DNA from: JAGMXM01 sp964458325 | GTDB lineage: Bacteria > Verrucomicrobiota > Verrucomicrobiia > Limisphaerales > UBA1319 | Assembly: GCA_964458325.1 (NCBI GenBank) | Contig: CAYWIM010000091.1 | Location: 1 to 17,891 of the forward strand | Direction: 5' to 3' | Length of the DNA stretch: 17,891 nt | In this document: piece by piece, positions 8,298 to 15,193 of the stretch | Layout: every line of letters starts with the position of its first letter | Position numbering within the stretch: position 1 is the first letter of the stretch | The notes under the pieces: generated by a model | Database searches by the model: none | The model's input: the letters and a program-made list of their open reading frames with translations, nothing else | What the model was told of the DNA's origin: nothing | Translations under genes and position numbers: made by a program

Positions 8298-8332
8298 GCC
8301 CGGCGCCGCCCTGTTGAGCGACGGCGCCGGGC
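8298..8332 (-). terminator. GC-rich hairpin between the bS22-like gene and the TPR gene
   Basis: An 11-base perfect inverted repeat, gcccggcgccg (8298-8308) and cggcgccgggc (8322-8332), has a 13-base loop and begins 28 bases after the small ribosomal protein's stop. The following RNA is only moderately U-rich (GUUGUGUCGUU), so it could be a partial terminator or an mRNA-stabilising hairpin that lets the ribosomal protein be made in excess of the downstream TPR protein. Confidence 0.5.
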
Positions 8333-8360
8333 ACGGAACGAGAAGAGTTCAGCCGATCGA

Positions 8361-8462
8361 TTACTGCTGCCAAGTGCGCTTCTTGTGGCGATTCGCGCGC
8401 ATCTTCTTGCGGCGTTTGTGTTTGTTGATTTTCGATTTCCGACGTTTTTTCAGTGATCCCAT
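8361..8462 (-). CDS. Small basic ribosomal protein, bS22-like (AURKAIP1/COX24 family), 33 residues
   Basis: A 33-codon gene begins MGSLKKRRKSKINKHKRRKK, continues through RANRHKKR and ends TWQQ. About half of the residues are Lys or Arg. The pattern MGS-x-KKRRK...KH.R...R.RH.KR is that of the AURKAIP1/COX24 family of tiny ribosomal proteins, known as bS22 in mycobacteria and related to mitochondrial mS38. I infer a small-subunit ribosome component that contacts rRNA. It starts 13 bases after the hisG stop and could be read from the hisG message, but a candidate promoter lies in the 3' end of hisG. It is far below the usual gene-calling length. Recognition rests on pattern memory, not on a search. 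Confidence 0.85.
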   Translation of the reverse strand: MGSLKKRRKSKINKHKRRKKMRANRHKKRTWQQ

Positions 8463-8475
8463 ATGTTTCCGGACC

Positions 8476-9360
8476 TCAGTATACCACTTTGTTCAGCGGA
8501 TATTCAATAATGCCTTCCGCGCCGGCGGTTTTCAGCAGGGGAATGAACTCGCGGACCACTTGCTCATCGACCACGGTTTCGACCGCCACCCATCCCGGCT
8601 GGCTCAGACTCGAGATGGTTGGATTACGCAAGGCGGGCAGGCTTTTCAACAACTTTCTCAAGTTTTTCCGCGCAATATTCATCTTGAGCCCCACTTTGGA
8701 CTCGGCTTCGATCGCACCGCGCAACAGCATCGCCAGGGTTTCGATCTTCGCCCGTTTCCACGGATCGCGCCACGATCGCCGGTTGACAATCAGGCGTGGC
8801 GTCGACACCAGGAGCGTGTCCACAATCCGCAAGTTGTTGGCCAACAACGAGGATCCCGTCTCCGTCAGCTCCACAATCGCGTCCACCAACTCATGGGCCT
8901 TGACCTCGGTGGCGCCCCACGAAAATTCGACCTCGGCCCGGATCTGATGGCGTTCGAGGTATTGCCGGGTCAGCCGGACCACCTCCGTCGCGATGCGTTT
9001 GCCTTCGAGATCGCGCGGGGAGCGGATGGGCGAGTTCTCGGGCACTGCCAGCACCCAGCGGGTGGGCTGGCGCGTAACTTTGCTGAACTGGAACTCGCAG
9101 ACCTCCTGCACGTCCGATCCATTTTCAAGAATCCAATCCAACCCGGTGATCCCGCTGTCCAGATAGCCGTGATCGACATACCGGCTGATCTCCTGCGCCC
9201 GGATCAGCCGGATCTCGAGCTCCGGGTCGTCCACGTAAGGGACATACGAACGGCTGCTGACCTGGATGTTGAATCCGGCCTTGGCCATCTTCGACAGCGT
9301 AGCCTCCTGAAGGCTGCCCTTGGGCAGTCCCAGTCGCACCACGGACCGCTTCTTGATCAT
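8476..9360 (-). CDS. hisG: ATP phosphoribosyltransferase, long form
   Basis: HisG condenses ATP and PRPP to phosphoribosyl-ATP, the first committed step of histidine synthesis, and is feedback-inhibited by histidine. The 294-residue protein begins with LGLPKGSLQEATLSKMAKAG. It has the PRPP-binding signature around VDAIVELTETGSSLLANNL (159-177), and a C-terminal domain of about 70 residues ending GAEGIIEYPLNKVV, the ACT-like histidine-binding domain of the long-form enzyme. Long-form HisG works without HisZ, and no hisZ is seen here. Its ATG overlaps the purN stop codon (ATGA), so the two are translationally coupled. The same frame is open upstream through purN without resemblance to a protein. 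Confidence 0.96.
   Translation of the reverse strand: MIKKRSVVRLGLPKGSLQEATLSKMAKAGFNIQVSSRSYVPYVDDPELEIRLIRAQEISRYVDHGYLDSGITGLDWILENGSDVQEVCEFQFSKVTRQPTRWVLAVPENSPIRSPRDLEGKRIATEVVRLTRQYLERHQIRAEVEFSWGATEVKAHELVDAIVELTETGSSLLANNLRIVDTLLVSTPRLIVNRRSWRDPWKRAKIETLAMLLRGAIEAESKVGLKMNIARKNLRKLLKSLPALRNPTISSLSQPGWVAVETVVDEQVVREFIPLLKTAGAEGIIEYPLNKVVY
8478..8507 (-). promoter_or_regulatory. Candidate sigma-70 promoter inside the end of hisG, facing the bS22-like gene
   Basis: On the minus strand TTGAAT (8502-8507) and TATACT (8478-8483) are separated by 18 bases, giving 4/6 and 5/6 matches to the -35 and -10 consensus. The predicted start of transcription would lie only about 10 bases before the ATG of the small ribosomal protein, so its leader would be very short. 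The hexamers also encode the last codons of hisG, so the match may be fortuitous. Confidence 0.3.
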
Positions 9361-10004
9361 GATTGCCTCGCTTCTTCCGGCTCCCATCCCAGGACGCGCC
9401 TTCCCTCGACGCGGATCTGCCCCCGCGCCAGCGCGCCGACCACAGCCGGATACAAAAGCCGCTCCGCTTCCTGGATCCGGGCATGGAGCGACTCCGGGGT
9501 GTCGTCGCTCTTCACCGCGACAACGCGCTGGCCGACGATCGGCCCCGTGTCCACGCCCGCATCCACGAGGTGCACCGTGCACCCCGTATACTTCACCCCG
9601 TAATCCAGGGCCTGCCTCCACGCGGCAAGACCGGGAAAGGCCGGCAGCAGCGATGGATGAATGTTGACGATCCGCCGCGGAAATGCCTCGAGCAGTGTTC
9701 CTTTCAGCACCCGCATGAAACCCGCCAGGACCACCAGATCCACCCCCGCTTCCCTCAGCGCCTCGAGATAGGCCGCCTCGGCCTGGTCGTCCAGCCGTGT
9801 GCGATAGGCCCCCGGCGGCAGATAGGCCGCCCGCAGCCCTCGGGCACGCGCCTGATCCAGAATCCCGGCTTCGGGCTGGTCGCTGAGCACCACCGCCACC
9901 TCCGCCGGCACCCTTCCCGCCGCGCATGCGTCCGCAATGGCCGCCATGTTCGAGCCCTTGCCCGAACCCAGCACCCCGAGGCGATAACACACACTGCGAT
10001 TCAC
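9357..10004 (-). CDS. purN: Phosphoribosylglycinamide formyltransferase (GAR transformylase)
   Basis: PurN transfers the formyl group of 10-formyl-THF to GAR, the product of PurD, giving FGAR. The 215-residue protein shows the phosphate-binding loop GSGKGSN (13-19), VLAGFMRVL (92-100), the catalytic segment NIHPSLLPAFPG with Asn114 and His116, and GCTVHLVDAGVDTGPI with catalytic Asp152. The start is a GTG at 10004; a second in-frame GTG at 9992 is equally possible, and neither has a strong ribosome binding site. The stop codon overlaps hisG by 4 bases. A 131-base gap separates it from the ceramidase-like gene upstream, so the promoter of a purN-hisG transcript should lie there. Confidence 0.96.
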   Translation of the reverse strand: MNRSVCYRLGVLGSGKGSNMAAIADACAAGRVPAEVAVVLSDQPEAGILDQARARGLRAAYLPPGAYRTRLDDQAEAAYLEALREAGVDLVVLAGFMRVLKGTLLEAFPRRIVNIHPSLLPAFPGLAAWRQALDYGVKYTGCTVHLVDAGVDTGPIVGQRVVAVKSDDTPESLHARIQEAERLLYPAVVGALARGQIRVEGRRVLGWEPEEARQS

Positions 10005-10068
10005 TCGGCAATGATCTACCAGATCAAGCCCGGGAACAAAAGGTTAAACCGGACAGCCCGTTCTCGAT

Positions 10069-10094
10069 CCGGGCCCCTCGGGGATGAAGCCCGG
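10069..10094 (-). terminator. Inverted repeat in the gap between the ceramidase-like gene and purN
   Basis: ccgggc (10069-10074) and gcccgg (10089-10094) form a 6-base GC-only stem with a 14-base loop, 42 bases after the ceramidase-like stop codon. No U-tract follows on the minus strand, so termination is uncertain. It may instead fold in the purN leader. Confidence 0.25.
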
Positions 10095-10135
10095 CCCGGC
10101 CGCGGTTTTCTTTGTTTCCACATTTCGCCATGGGA

Positions 10136-11512
10136 TCACTCGCCACCTGGACTCGCCATGCCCAGCAGCTGTCTCATGGCAAGCATCAGCACGGATTCAG
10201 CCTCCGGGGTGGTGTTCGTCGAGGATGGCTGGGTCTCGTAGCCGCCTTCCGCGTAGGCGGCGGCGGTGCCGATGTAGCCCGGCCCGTAGTCGCCGTAGGC
10301 GGCCATCACGACATGGAGGTCAGGCCGCATGGCTTTGGCGGCGAGCTGGTACTCGACGAAAAGCTCGCCGGGCAGGTGCAGCATGCGGGCGCCGCCCACG
10401 CGCAGGCAGGTGACGTCGATCCGGCGCCCCGCCTGGACCCGGCGCAGCCAGGCCAGCTGGTCGGCGCACGAGATGTAGCCCTTCGGAGGCGTGGCCTTCA
10501 GCACGGCGACCAGCTTGGCCTCGTCCAGATGGGGCGCCAGCGGCAGATCGACCCGGACGCTGCTCCAGCCAATGTCCGCAGCCCCCAGCGGCGCCTTGGC
10601 CGTCCTCTCGTAGGCTTCCTTCATGCCCGCGGCAAGGCGGTGGGCAAGGAGCATCCGGTTTTCCTGCGCGCCGTCGTTGTACTTGCCCGCGGTGACGTTC
10701 CCGCCCGCGCCGTTGAAATGCACATGCAGCGCTCCATTCACATCCTGGGCGCGCATGAATCGCGCGATGCCGGGGAAGTCGGGCGTGGGGATGCCCAGGC
10801 GATAGTAGCTCTGCGGATGGCAGGCGTAAAAGCTGAGCACGGCCACCGGCGACGCGCCGTCCCAGAAGCTAAGCACCGATACGACGGGATCGATCACGCC
10901 CTCCGGCTCGGCGCGGACGGCTGCACTCTTGGTCGAGCTGGTGCGCGAGGCCCGGATCTGGCCGTCGGGGCCCTTGATCCGGCGCTGGCTGGCCACTTCC
11001 TTCACCACCGCCTCGCCATACCCGTAATGCGTGATAGCGCGGGCGTTGGGCAGCGCGGCGCCGATGGCATCGGCCGCGCGCCGGATGACCTGCCGGTGAA
11101 ACGCGCCATCGAAACGCGAGTAGCCTTTCACGCCAAGCTCATCGATGATCGTCTCCGCCGTGAAATCGCAGCCGGGCGCATCGTGCTGGTGCACCGTGTG
11201 GACCGCCACCCGGCCCGGGACCGTGCCGGCCGCGCGGGCCAGCTCGGCCCGAAACGCCTCGTGCCCTTCGTTGGCGATGCCGATCCAGTCCACCGCGCAG
11301 AGCACGATCGGCTCATCCGCGCCCAGAAGCACGATGCCGCGGCAGCGCAGCGTGAGCTCGTCCAGGCGCTGGACGGGATCATAGGCCATGGCCGAGCCGA
11401 GCGGAGGCGTGGCATCGACGTCGAACGTGGCGACCCGGACGGAGGGCTGCGCCCCGGCGGCCAGAGCTGTCAGCATAACCGCCGCTGAAAGGAAAAGCAT
11501 GATCCGTTTCAT
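10136..11512 (-). CDS. Exported neutral/alkaline ceramidase-like protein
   Basis: The 458-residue protein has a clear signal peptide (MKRIMLFLSAAVMLTALAAG, cleavage near residue 22) and the layout of neutral-ceramidase N-terminal-domain proteins. After an RVATFDVD start come a metal-type His segment HTVHQHDAPG (105-114), FYACHPQSYY (228-237), HFNGAGGNVTAGKYNDG (265-281), PGELFVEYQL (381-390) and a YIGTAAAYAEGGYE segment (413-426). True neutral ceramidases hydrolyse ceramide with a Ser in a GDVSP motif; here the position reads GGNVT (Thr274), a variant I associate with PVC-group homologues, so the substrate may differ. The length is about that of the N-terminal domain alone, without the Ig-like C-terminal domain. 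The ATG has an AGGA six bases upstream. It is separated from the pseudouridine synthase gene by 55 bases. Confidence 0.75.
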   Translation of the reverse strand: MKRIMLFLSAAVMLTALAAGAQPSVRVATFDVDATPPLGSAMAYDPVQRLDELTLRCRGIVLLGADEPIVLCAVDWIGIANEGHEAFRAELARAAGTVPGRVAVHTVHQHDAPGCDFTAETIIDELGVKGYSRFDGAFHRQVIRRAADAIGAALPNARAITHYGYGEAVVKEVASQRRIKGPDGQIRASRTSSTKSAAVRAEPEGVIDPVVSVLSFWDGASPVAVLSFYACHPQSYYRLGIPTPDFPGIARFMRAQDVNGALHVHFNGAGGNVTAGKYNDGAQENRMLLAHRLAAGMKEAYERTAKAPLGAADIGWSSVRVDLPLAPHLDEAKLVAVLKATPPKGYISCADQLAWLRRVQAGRRIDVTCLRVGGARMLHLPGELFVEYQLAAKAMRPDLHVVMAAYGDYGPGYIGTAAAYAEGGYETQPSSTNTTPEAESVLMLAMRQLLGMASPGGE

Positions 11513-11567
11513 GATGCATCCTAACGTAGGAGCCGGGCGGCTGGATCACAAGGCGGAAAGGTGTGTC

Positions 11568-12587
11568 TCAGCGCCGGGCCGCGCCCTGCAGCCGCCGCGC
11601 CTGCAGGGCCTGGACCGCTCGGTGGAAATCCGTCGGCCAGGGCGCGGCCAGGGAGATGAGCCGGCGGGTGCGCGGATGGTGAAATGCCAGCCGATAGGCA
11701 TGGAGCATCTGGCGGGGCGCTCGATAATCCGTGACCTGGGTCATTCGCTCGTTCGGGCGCTGACCGTAAAGAAGATCGCCGACGACCGGATGGCCAAGGA
11801 ATTGAAAATGGACGCGAATCTGGTGGGTGCGCCCGGTGCGAAGACGGGCTTCGACCAGCGTGCTTTGCCGCAGGTAATCGAGGACGCGGTAGCTGGTCCA
11901 GGCGGGCCGGCCCTGGCCGTTGGTGGCCGCCATCCGTTTGCGGTGAGATGGATGCCGCGCGATGGCCGCCTGGATCTCCCCCGCCGACGGCTCGAGCAGG
12001 CCGCACAACAGCGCATGGTAGATCTTCTCGATCTGGCGCTCATGAAACTGCTGGGCGAGGTCGAGGTGCGCGTGGTCGTTCTTGGCCACCACCAGGCAGC
12101 CGCTGGTGTCCTGATCCAGCCGGTGCACGATCCCCGGCCGGGCTACCCCCCCGATGCCGCTCAGCTGGCCTTGGCAGTGATGCAGCAAAGCGTTCACCAG
12201 CGTCCCGTCCTCGTGGCCCGCCGCCGGATGCACCACCAGCCCGGGCGGCTTGTTGATCACCAGCAGATCGGCGTCCTCATACAGCACCGCCAAAGGCAGC
12301 GCCTCGGGGTGGACCTCGGCCGGCCGCGGCGGCGGGAACCGGACCTCGATCCTCTCGCTGCGCCGGGGCGGATGGGCCGGCTTGACCGGCCGCCCATCGA
12401 CGGTGATGTCGCCCTGCGCGATCATCCGCTGGATGGCGCTTCGAGTCAGCAACGGCAGCAGCTCGTGGAGATGCTGGTCGAGGCGCTCGCGCGGTGCGCT
12501 TCGGATCCAGCAGAACGCCATCGGGACAGGCTCGCCCGCGGAGCGATCCGCCCCGCCATCCGATTCGGTGAACTCAGGATTGGGCAT
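11568..12587 (-). CDS. rluD: RluD-family 23S rRNA pseudouridine synthase
   Basis: This family isomerises uridines to pseudouridine in rRNA; RluD itself modifies helix 69 of 23S rRNA. The 339-residue protein has an S4 RNA-binding domain (about 34-82, RLDQHL...TRSAIQRMIAQGDITVDG), then the catalytic domain with VINKPPGLVVHPA (110-122), the motif GIVHRLDQDTSG with catalytic Asp158, RTGRTHQIRVH and the LLYG turn. RluD is the closest named member because the S4 domain is present and HRLDQDTSG is typical, but RluC-type specificity cannot be excluded. The first ATG (12587) overlaps the end of lgt by 14 bases; a later ATG at 12521, which begins just before the S4 domain, is a serious alternative. Confidence 0.93.
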   Translation of the reverse strand: MPNPEFTESDGGADRSAGEPVPMAFCWIRSAPRERLDQHLHELLPLLTRSAIQRMIAQGDITVDGRPVKPAHPPRRSERIEVRFPPPRPAEVHPEALPLAVLYEDADLLVINKPPGLVVHPAAGHEDGTLVNALLHHCQGQLSGIGGVARPGIVHRLDQDTSGCLVVAKNDHAHLDLAQQFHERQIEKIYHALLCGLLEPSAGEIQAAIARHPSHRKRMAATNGQGRPAWTSYRVLDYLRQSTLVEARLRTGRTHQIRVHFQFLGHPVVGDLLYGQRPNERMTQVTDYRAPRQMLHAYRLAFHHPRTRRLISLAAPWPTDFHRAVQALQARRLQGAARR

Positions 12588-13401
12588 TTGGAGAAAGGGC
12601 TTCAGGCGCCCCCGCTTTCCGCGGCTCCTCGAGCAGCGTCGGCGGTCCGCTGTTCCGCCGGATCGCCAGCAGGATCAAGCCCAGCACAACCAGGACCAGG
12701 CTGACCGCCTGGGCCGCCGTGATCCCGACCGGCAACCAGCGGACCGGGTTGTCCCCCCGCAGGAACTCGATTCCAAAGCGGACCAGGCCGTAAAGCAACA
12801 GGTACCATGCGAAGATCCGGCCGGTCTGCCGCCGGGATCCGAACCATCGCGCCAGCAGAACGAACAGGGCGAAGTCCAGGACCGCCTCGTAGAGCTGCGC
12901 GGGATGCACGCCCTCGCCGGGAACCCCATACTCGGGCGGGTAGCGGGTGGCCCAAGGCATCTGGGTCGGAATGCCATAGCAGCAGCCGTTGATCCAGCAT
13001 CCCACCCGGCCGATGGCGTGGCCGAGCGCGATCCCCGGCGCCAGCACATCCGCCAGATTCCAGAACGGAAGCCCCCGTCGGCGGACGTAGAGGTAGCCCG
13101 CCAGCCCCGCCCCGATCAGGCCTCCGTGAAACACCAGGCCCCCGTGATGGATCATGACGATCTCGCGCATCGGCTGGTGCGCATAATAGTCCGACCAGTT
13201 GATGGCGACGTAATACAGCCGCCCGCCCAACATGGCGCCGATCATCAGCCAGAACCCCAGATCCATGACGGTGTCGCCGCTCAGCCCCGCCCGGGGCGCC
13301 CGCCGGCGGGCATTGAGCAGGCCGACCAGAAACCCAGCGGTCACCAGCAACCCGTACCACGTGACCGTCACCGGCCCCAGCTCGAAGGCGATCCGATGCA
13401 C
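12574..13401 (-). CDS. lgt: Prolipoprotein diacylglyceryl transferase
   Basis: Lgt transfers diacylglycerol from phosphatidylglycerol to the lipobox cysteine of prolipoproteins in the inner membrane. The 275-residue protein is mostly hydrophobic with about seven membrane segments. It carries WYGLLVTAGF (15-24), HHGGLVFHGGLIG with His92 (equivalent of E. coli His103) and the family signature GRVGCWINGCCYG (131-143) with the essential Arg132. In E. coli the residue three after this Arg is Asn; here it is Cys135, in a Cys-rich version of the motif seen in many annotated homologues. A later GITAAQAVSL segment fits the C-terminal family region. The start is a GTG (13401) with no obvious ribosome binding site; it faces the divergent gene across 57 bases. 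Confidence 0.95.
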   Translation of the reverse strand: MHRIAFELGPVTVTWYGLLVTAGFLVGLLNARRRAPRAGLSGDTVMDLGFWLMIGAMLGGRLYYVAINWSDYYAHQPMREIVMIHHGGLVFHGGLIGAGLAGYLYVRRRGLPFWNLADVLAPGIALGHAIGRVGCWINGCCYGIPTQMPWATRYPPEYGVPGEGVHPAQLYEAVLDFALFVLLARWFGSRRQTGRIFAWYLLLYGLVRFGIEFLRGDNPVRWLPVGITAAQAVSLVLVVLGLILLAIRRNSGPPTLLEEPRKAGAPEALSPNAQS

Positions 13402-13458
13402 ATGCCATGGTTACCAGCGCCCCGGCCGGACGCCAAGATCAGAAAATAACTGTCGATT

Positions 13459-15060
13459 ATGCCCGGGCGCGCCGCTACAAACAGCCGCGTGAAGAGCCAA
13501 TCGGTCCCTCTGCCCGAGGCGTCGCTCAGCGACGGACTCCGCCGTTTCCTGTATCTAACCGCTCTGGTGACCGGCGCGGCGATCCTGGTGGTCGAAATCC
13601 TCGGCGCCAAGATGTTGACGCCCTACCTCGGAACGTCGCATTTCGTCTGGACCGCCCAGATCACCGTGACTCTGATCGCGCTTGCGGCGGGGTATTCCTT
13701 GGGGGGCTGGTGGGTGGATCGGCGGCCGGAGCTCAGCCGCCTGTATGCCATCCTCCTGGTGGCCGCGATGGGGCTCTGCCTGACGGTCGTCGTCCGCGAA
13801 TCGGTCGTCCAGAGCTGCCTGCGATTCCGGCTCGCGTGGGGTGCGCTCCTGTCCTCGATGGCCTTGTTCTTCGTGCCGCTGACGTTGATGGCCACGACCG
13901 GGCCGTTCCTGGTTCGGGTGCTGACCCGGTCGGTGGCGTGCGTGGGCGGACAAGTCGGGCGAATCTCGGCCCTCAGCACCCTGGGCAGCGTCGCAGGGAC
14001 GCTCCTCATCGGCTACATCATGCTGCCGCGTCTCTCGCATTCGATGGCCATGTACGGCACGGCGGGCTCGCTGGCGGCGCTCTCTGGAGTGTACTTTGCC
14101 GCCTGGGGCAGGCGCCAAGTCCGAGGCCTGCCCTTGATCCTCCTGGTCTGGGCGTCTTTGGGCTGCGTCTGGATGGGCGCCCAGGGATCGCCAACCCGCT
14201 GGCCTGCCAACCTGATCGAACGGTACCGCAGCAACTCGAATTTCGGCTTGATCCAGGTGCTCGAAACCTCCGACGGCCGCCGCCGCTATTACCTCAACGA
14301 TTGGCTCATGCAGAACAGCTACGACACGGTCGACAAACGGAGCGCATCGCTCTTCACCTACCTGCTGCACGGATTGGCCCAGGCATATACTCCGCGGATC
14401 GATACCGCCTTGTGCATCGGTTTGGGCGTGGGCTGCGTCCCGATGGACCTCGCTCGCCAGGGGGTCCGAGTCGACGTCGTCGAGATCAATCCATCGATCG
14501 TCGCAGTCGCCGAGCGCTTCTTCGGCCTCGAACCGGCCCGGCTCAACATCACCGCGGGCGACGGCCGCTATTTCCTCAATCGCTGCCCCCCCCAGCAGTA
14601 CGACACCATCATTCTGGACGCGTTCCTGGGAGATTCCTCGCCCTCTCACCTCATGACCCGCGAGGCGTTCGCCGCCATGCGCGCGGCGCTCAAGCCCGGC
14701 GGGACGCTCGTCGTCAACAGCTTCGTCGACTTCCAGCCCGGCCTGGATTTCATGGCGGCGTCGCTCGAACGGACCTTGCGTGCGGTGTTCCGACAGGTCA
14801 GGATTCACGATGCCAAGACCGGCAACGTGTTTTACGTGGCCTCCGATCAGGCCGATCTCCACATCCTCCGCCCCCCCGATCCGGACCAGGTCGATCCCTG
14901 GGTCCGCCGCGATTTTGAGGCCGCACTCACCAACCTCCGAACCACTGAGTCCGAACGCGGCCGCGTCCTGACCGACGATTTCAATCCAGTCGAGGTGTTG
15001 GACGCACCGAACCGCGAGGCGTTGCGCCGCCGCCTGGCGTGGGACTGGATCGGGACATGA
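13459..15060 (+). CDS. Membrane-fused spermidine-synthase-like protein
   Basis: The 533-residue protein has about seven transmembrane segments in its first half (near 30-52, 63-83, 93-112, 128-148, 170-190, 198-216, 223-241) followed by a Rossmann-fold spermidine synthase/SAM-methyltransferase-like domain. In that domain the nucleotide loop is GLGVGCVPMDLA (321-332), the ribose-binding acid is Glu342 in VVEINPS, then DGRYFL (368-373), YDTIILDAFLGDSSPSHL (381-398) and a C-terminal LTDDFNPVE. Polyamine aminopropyltransferases normally have GGGDG in the loop, so the activity may not be spermidine synthesis. Proteins of this build are often annotated as fused MFS/spermidine synthase and are uncharacterised. 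The ATG used is the first in frame and lacks a visible Shine-Dalgarno, so the start is uncertain by about 10 codons. Confidence 0.85.
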   Translation: MPGRAATNSRVKSQSVPLPEASLSDGLRRFLYLTALVTGAAILVVEILGAKMLTPYLGTSHFVWTAQITVTLIALAAGYSLGGWWVDRRPELSRLYAILLVAAMGLCLTVVVRESVVQSCLRFRLAWGALLSSMALFFVPLTLMATTGPFLVRVLTRSVACVGGQVGRISALSTLGSVAGTLLIGYIMLPRLSHSMAMYGTAGSLAALSGVYFAAWGRRQVRGLPLILLVWASLGCVWMGAQGSPTRWPANLIERYRSNSNFGLIQVLETSDGRRRYYLNDWLMQNSYDTVDKRSASLFTYLLHGLAQAYTPRIDTALCIGLGVGCVPMDLARQGVRVDVVEINPSIVAVAERFFGLEPARLNITAGDGRYFLNRCPPQQYDTIILDAFLGDSSPSHLMTREAFAAMRAALKPGGTLVVNSFVDFQPGLDFMAASLERTLRAVFRQVRIHDAKTGNVFYVASDQADLHILRPPDPDQVDPWVRRDFEAALTNLRTTESERGRVLTDDFNPVEVLDAPNREALRRRLAWDWIGT

Positions 15061-15070
15061 TTTTTCCAAT

Positions 15071-15092
15071 CCGTTGCGCCGCAATGGCTTTT
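15071..15092 (+). terminator. Rho-independent terminator after the spermidine-synthase-like gene
   Basis: ccgttgc (15071-15077) pairs with gcaatgg (15081-15087), seven pairs including one G-U, around a gcc loop, and is followed directly by cttttgt. It begins 11 bases after the stop codon. A second T-rich stretch (15103-15109) follows. The stem is short but the placement is right. Confidence 0.5.
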
Positions 15093-15193
15093 GTGGATCC
15101 TCTTTTTTCGTTCCCATTTGCCCGGCGCGAAATTAGAATGGCTGGCTAATCGCCGAAGGCGGCGAGGTATCGAAACTTGAAATAGGAATCTTT

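Noticed and set aside
9361..10011. An N-terminal extension of hisG running through purN
   Set aside because: The segment is Gly/Arg/Ala-rich noise in another frame of purN, whose motifs are unambiguous; hisG starts at 9360 with the ATGA overlap.
13407..14918. A 503-codon plus-strand frame overlapping the spermidine-synthase-like gene
   Set aside because: It is a shifted reading of the same DNA, dominated by Arg/Gly/Pro, with no membrane segments or motifs; the frame at 13459 has both.
13555..15117. A 520-codon minus-strand frame opposite the spermidine-synthase-like gene
   Set aside because: Antisense shadow with His/Arg/Gln/Glu bias and no recognisable family.
15148..15163. Perfect 6-base hairpin tcgccg-aagg-cggcga before fba
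   Set aside because: No T-run follows and it lies just upstream of the ribosome binding site; too small to call a regulator or terminator with confidence.
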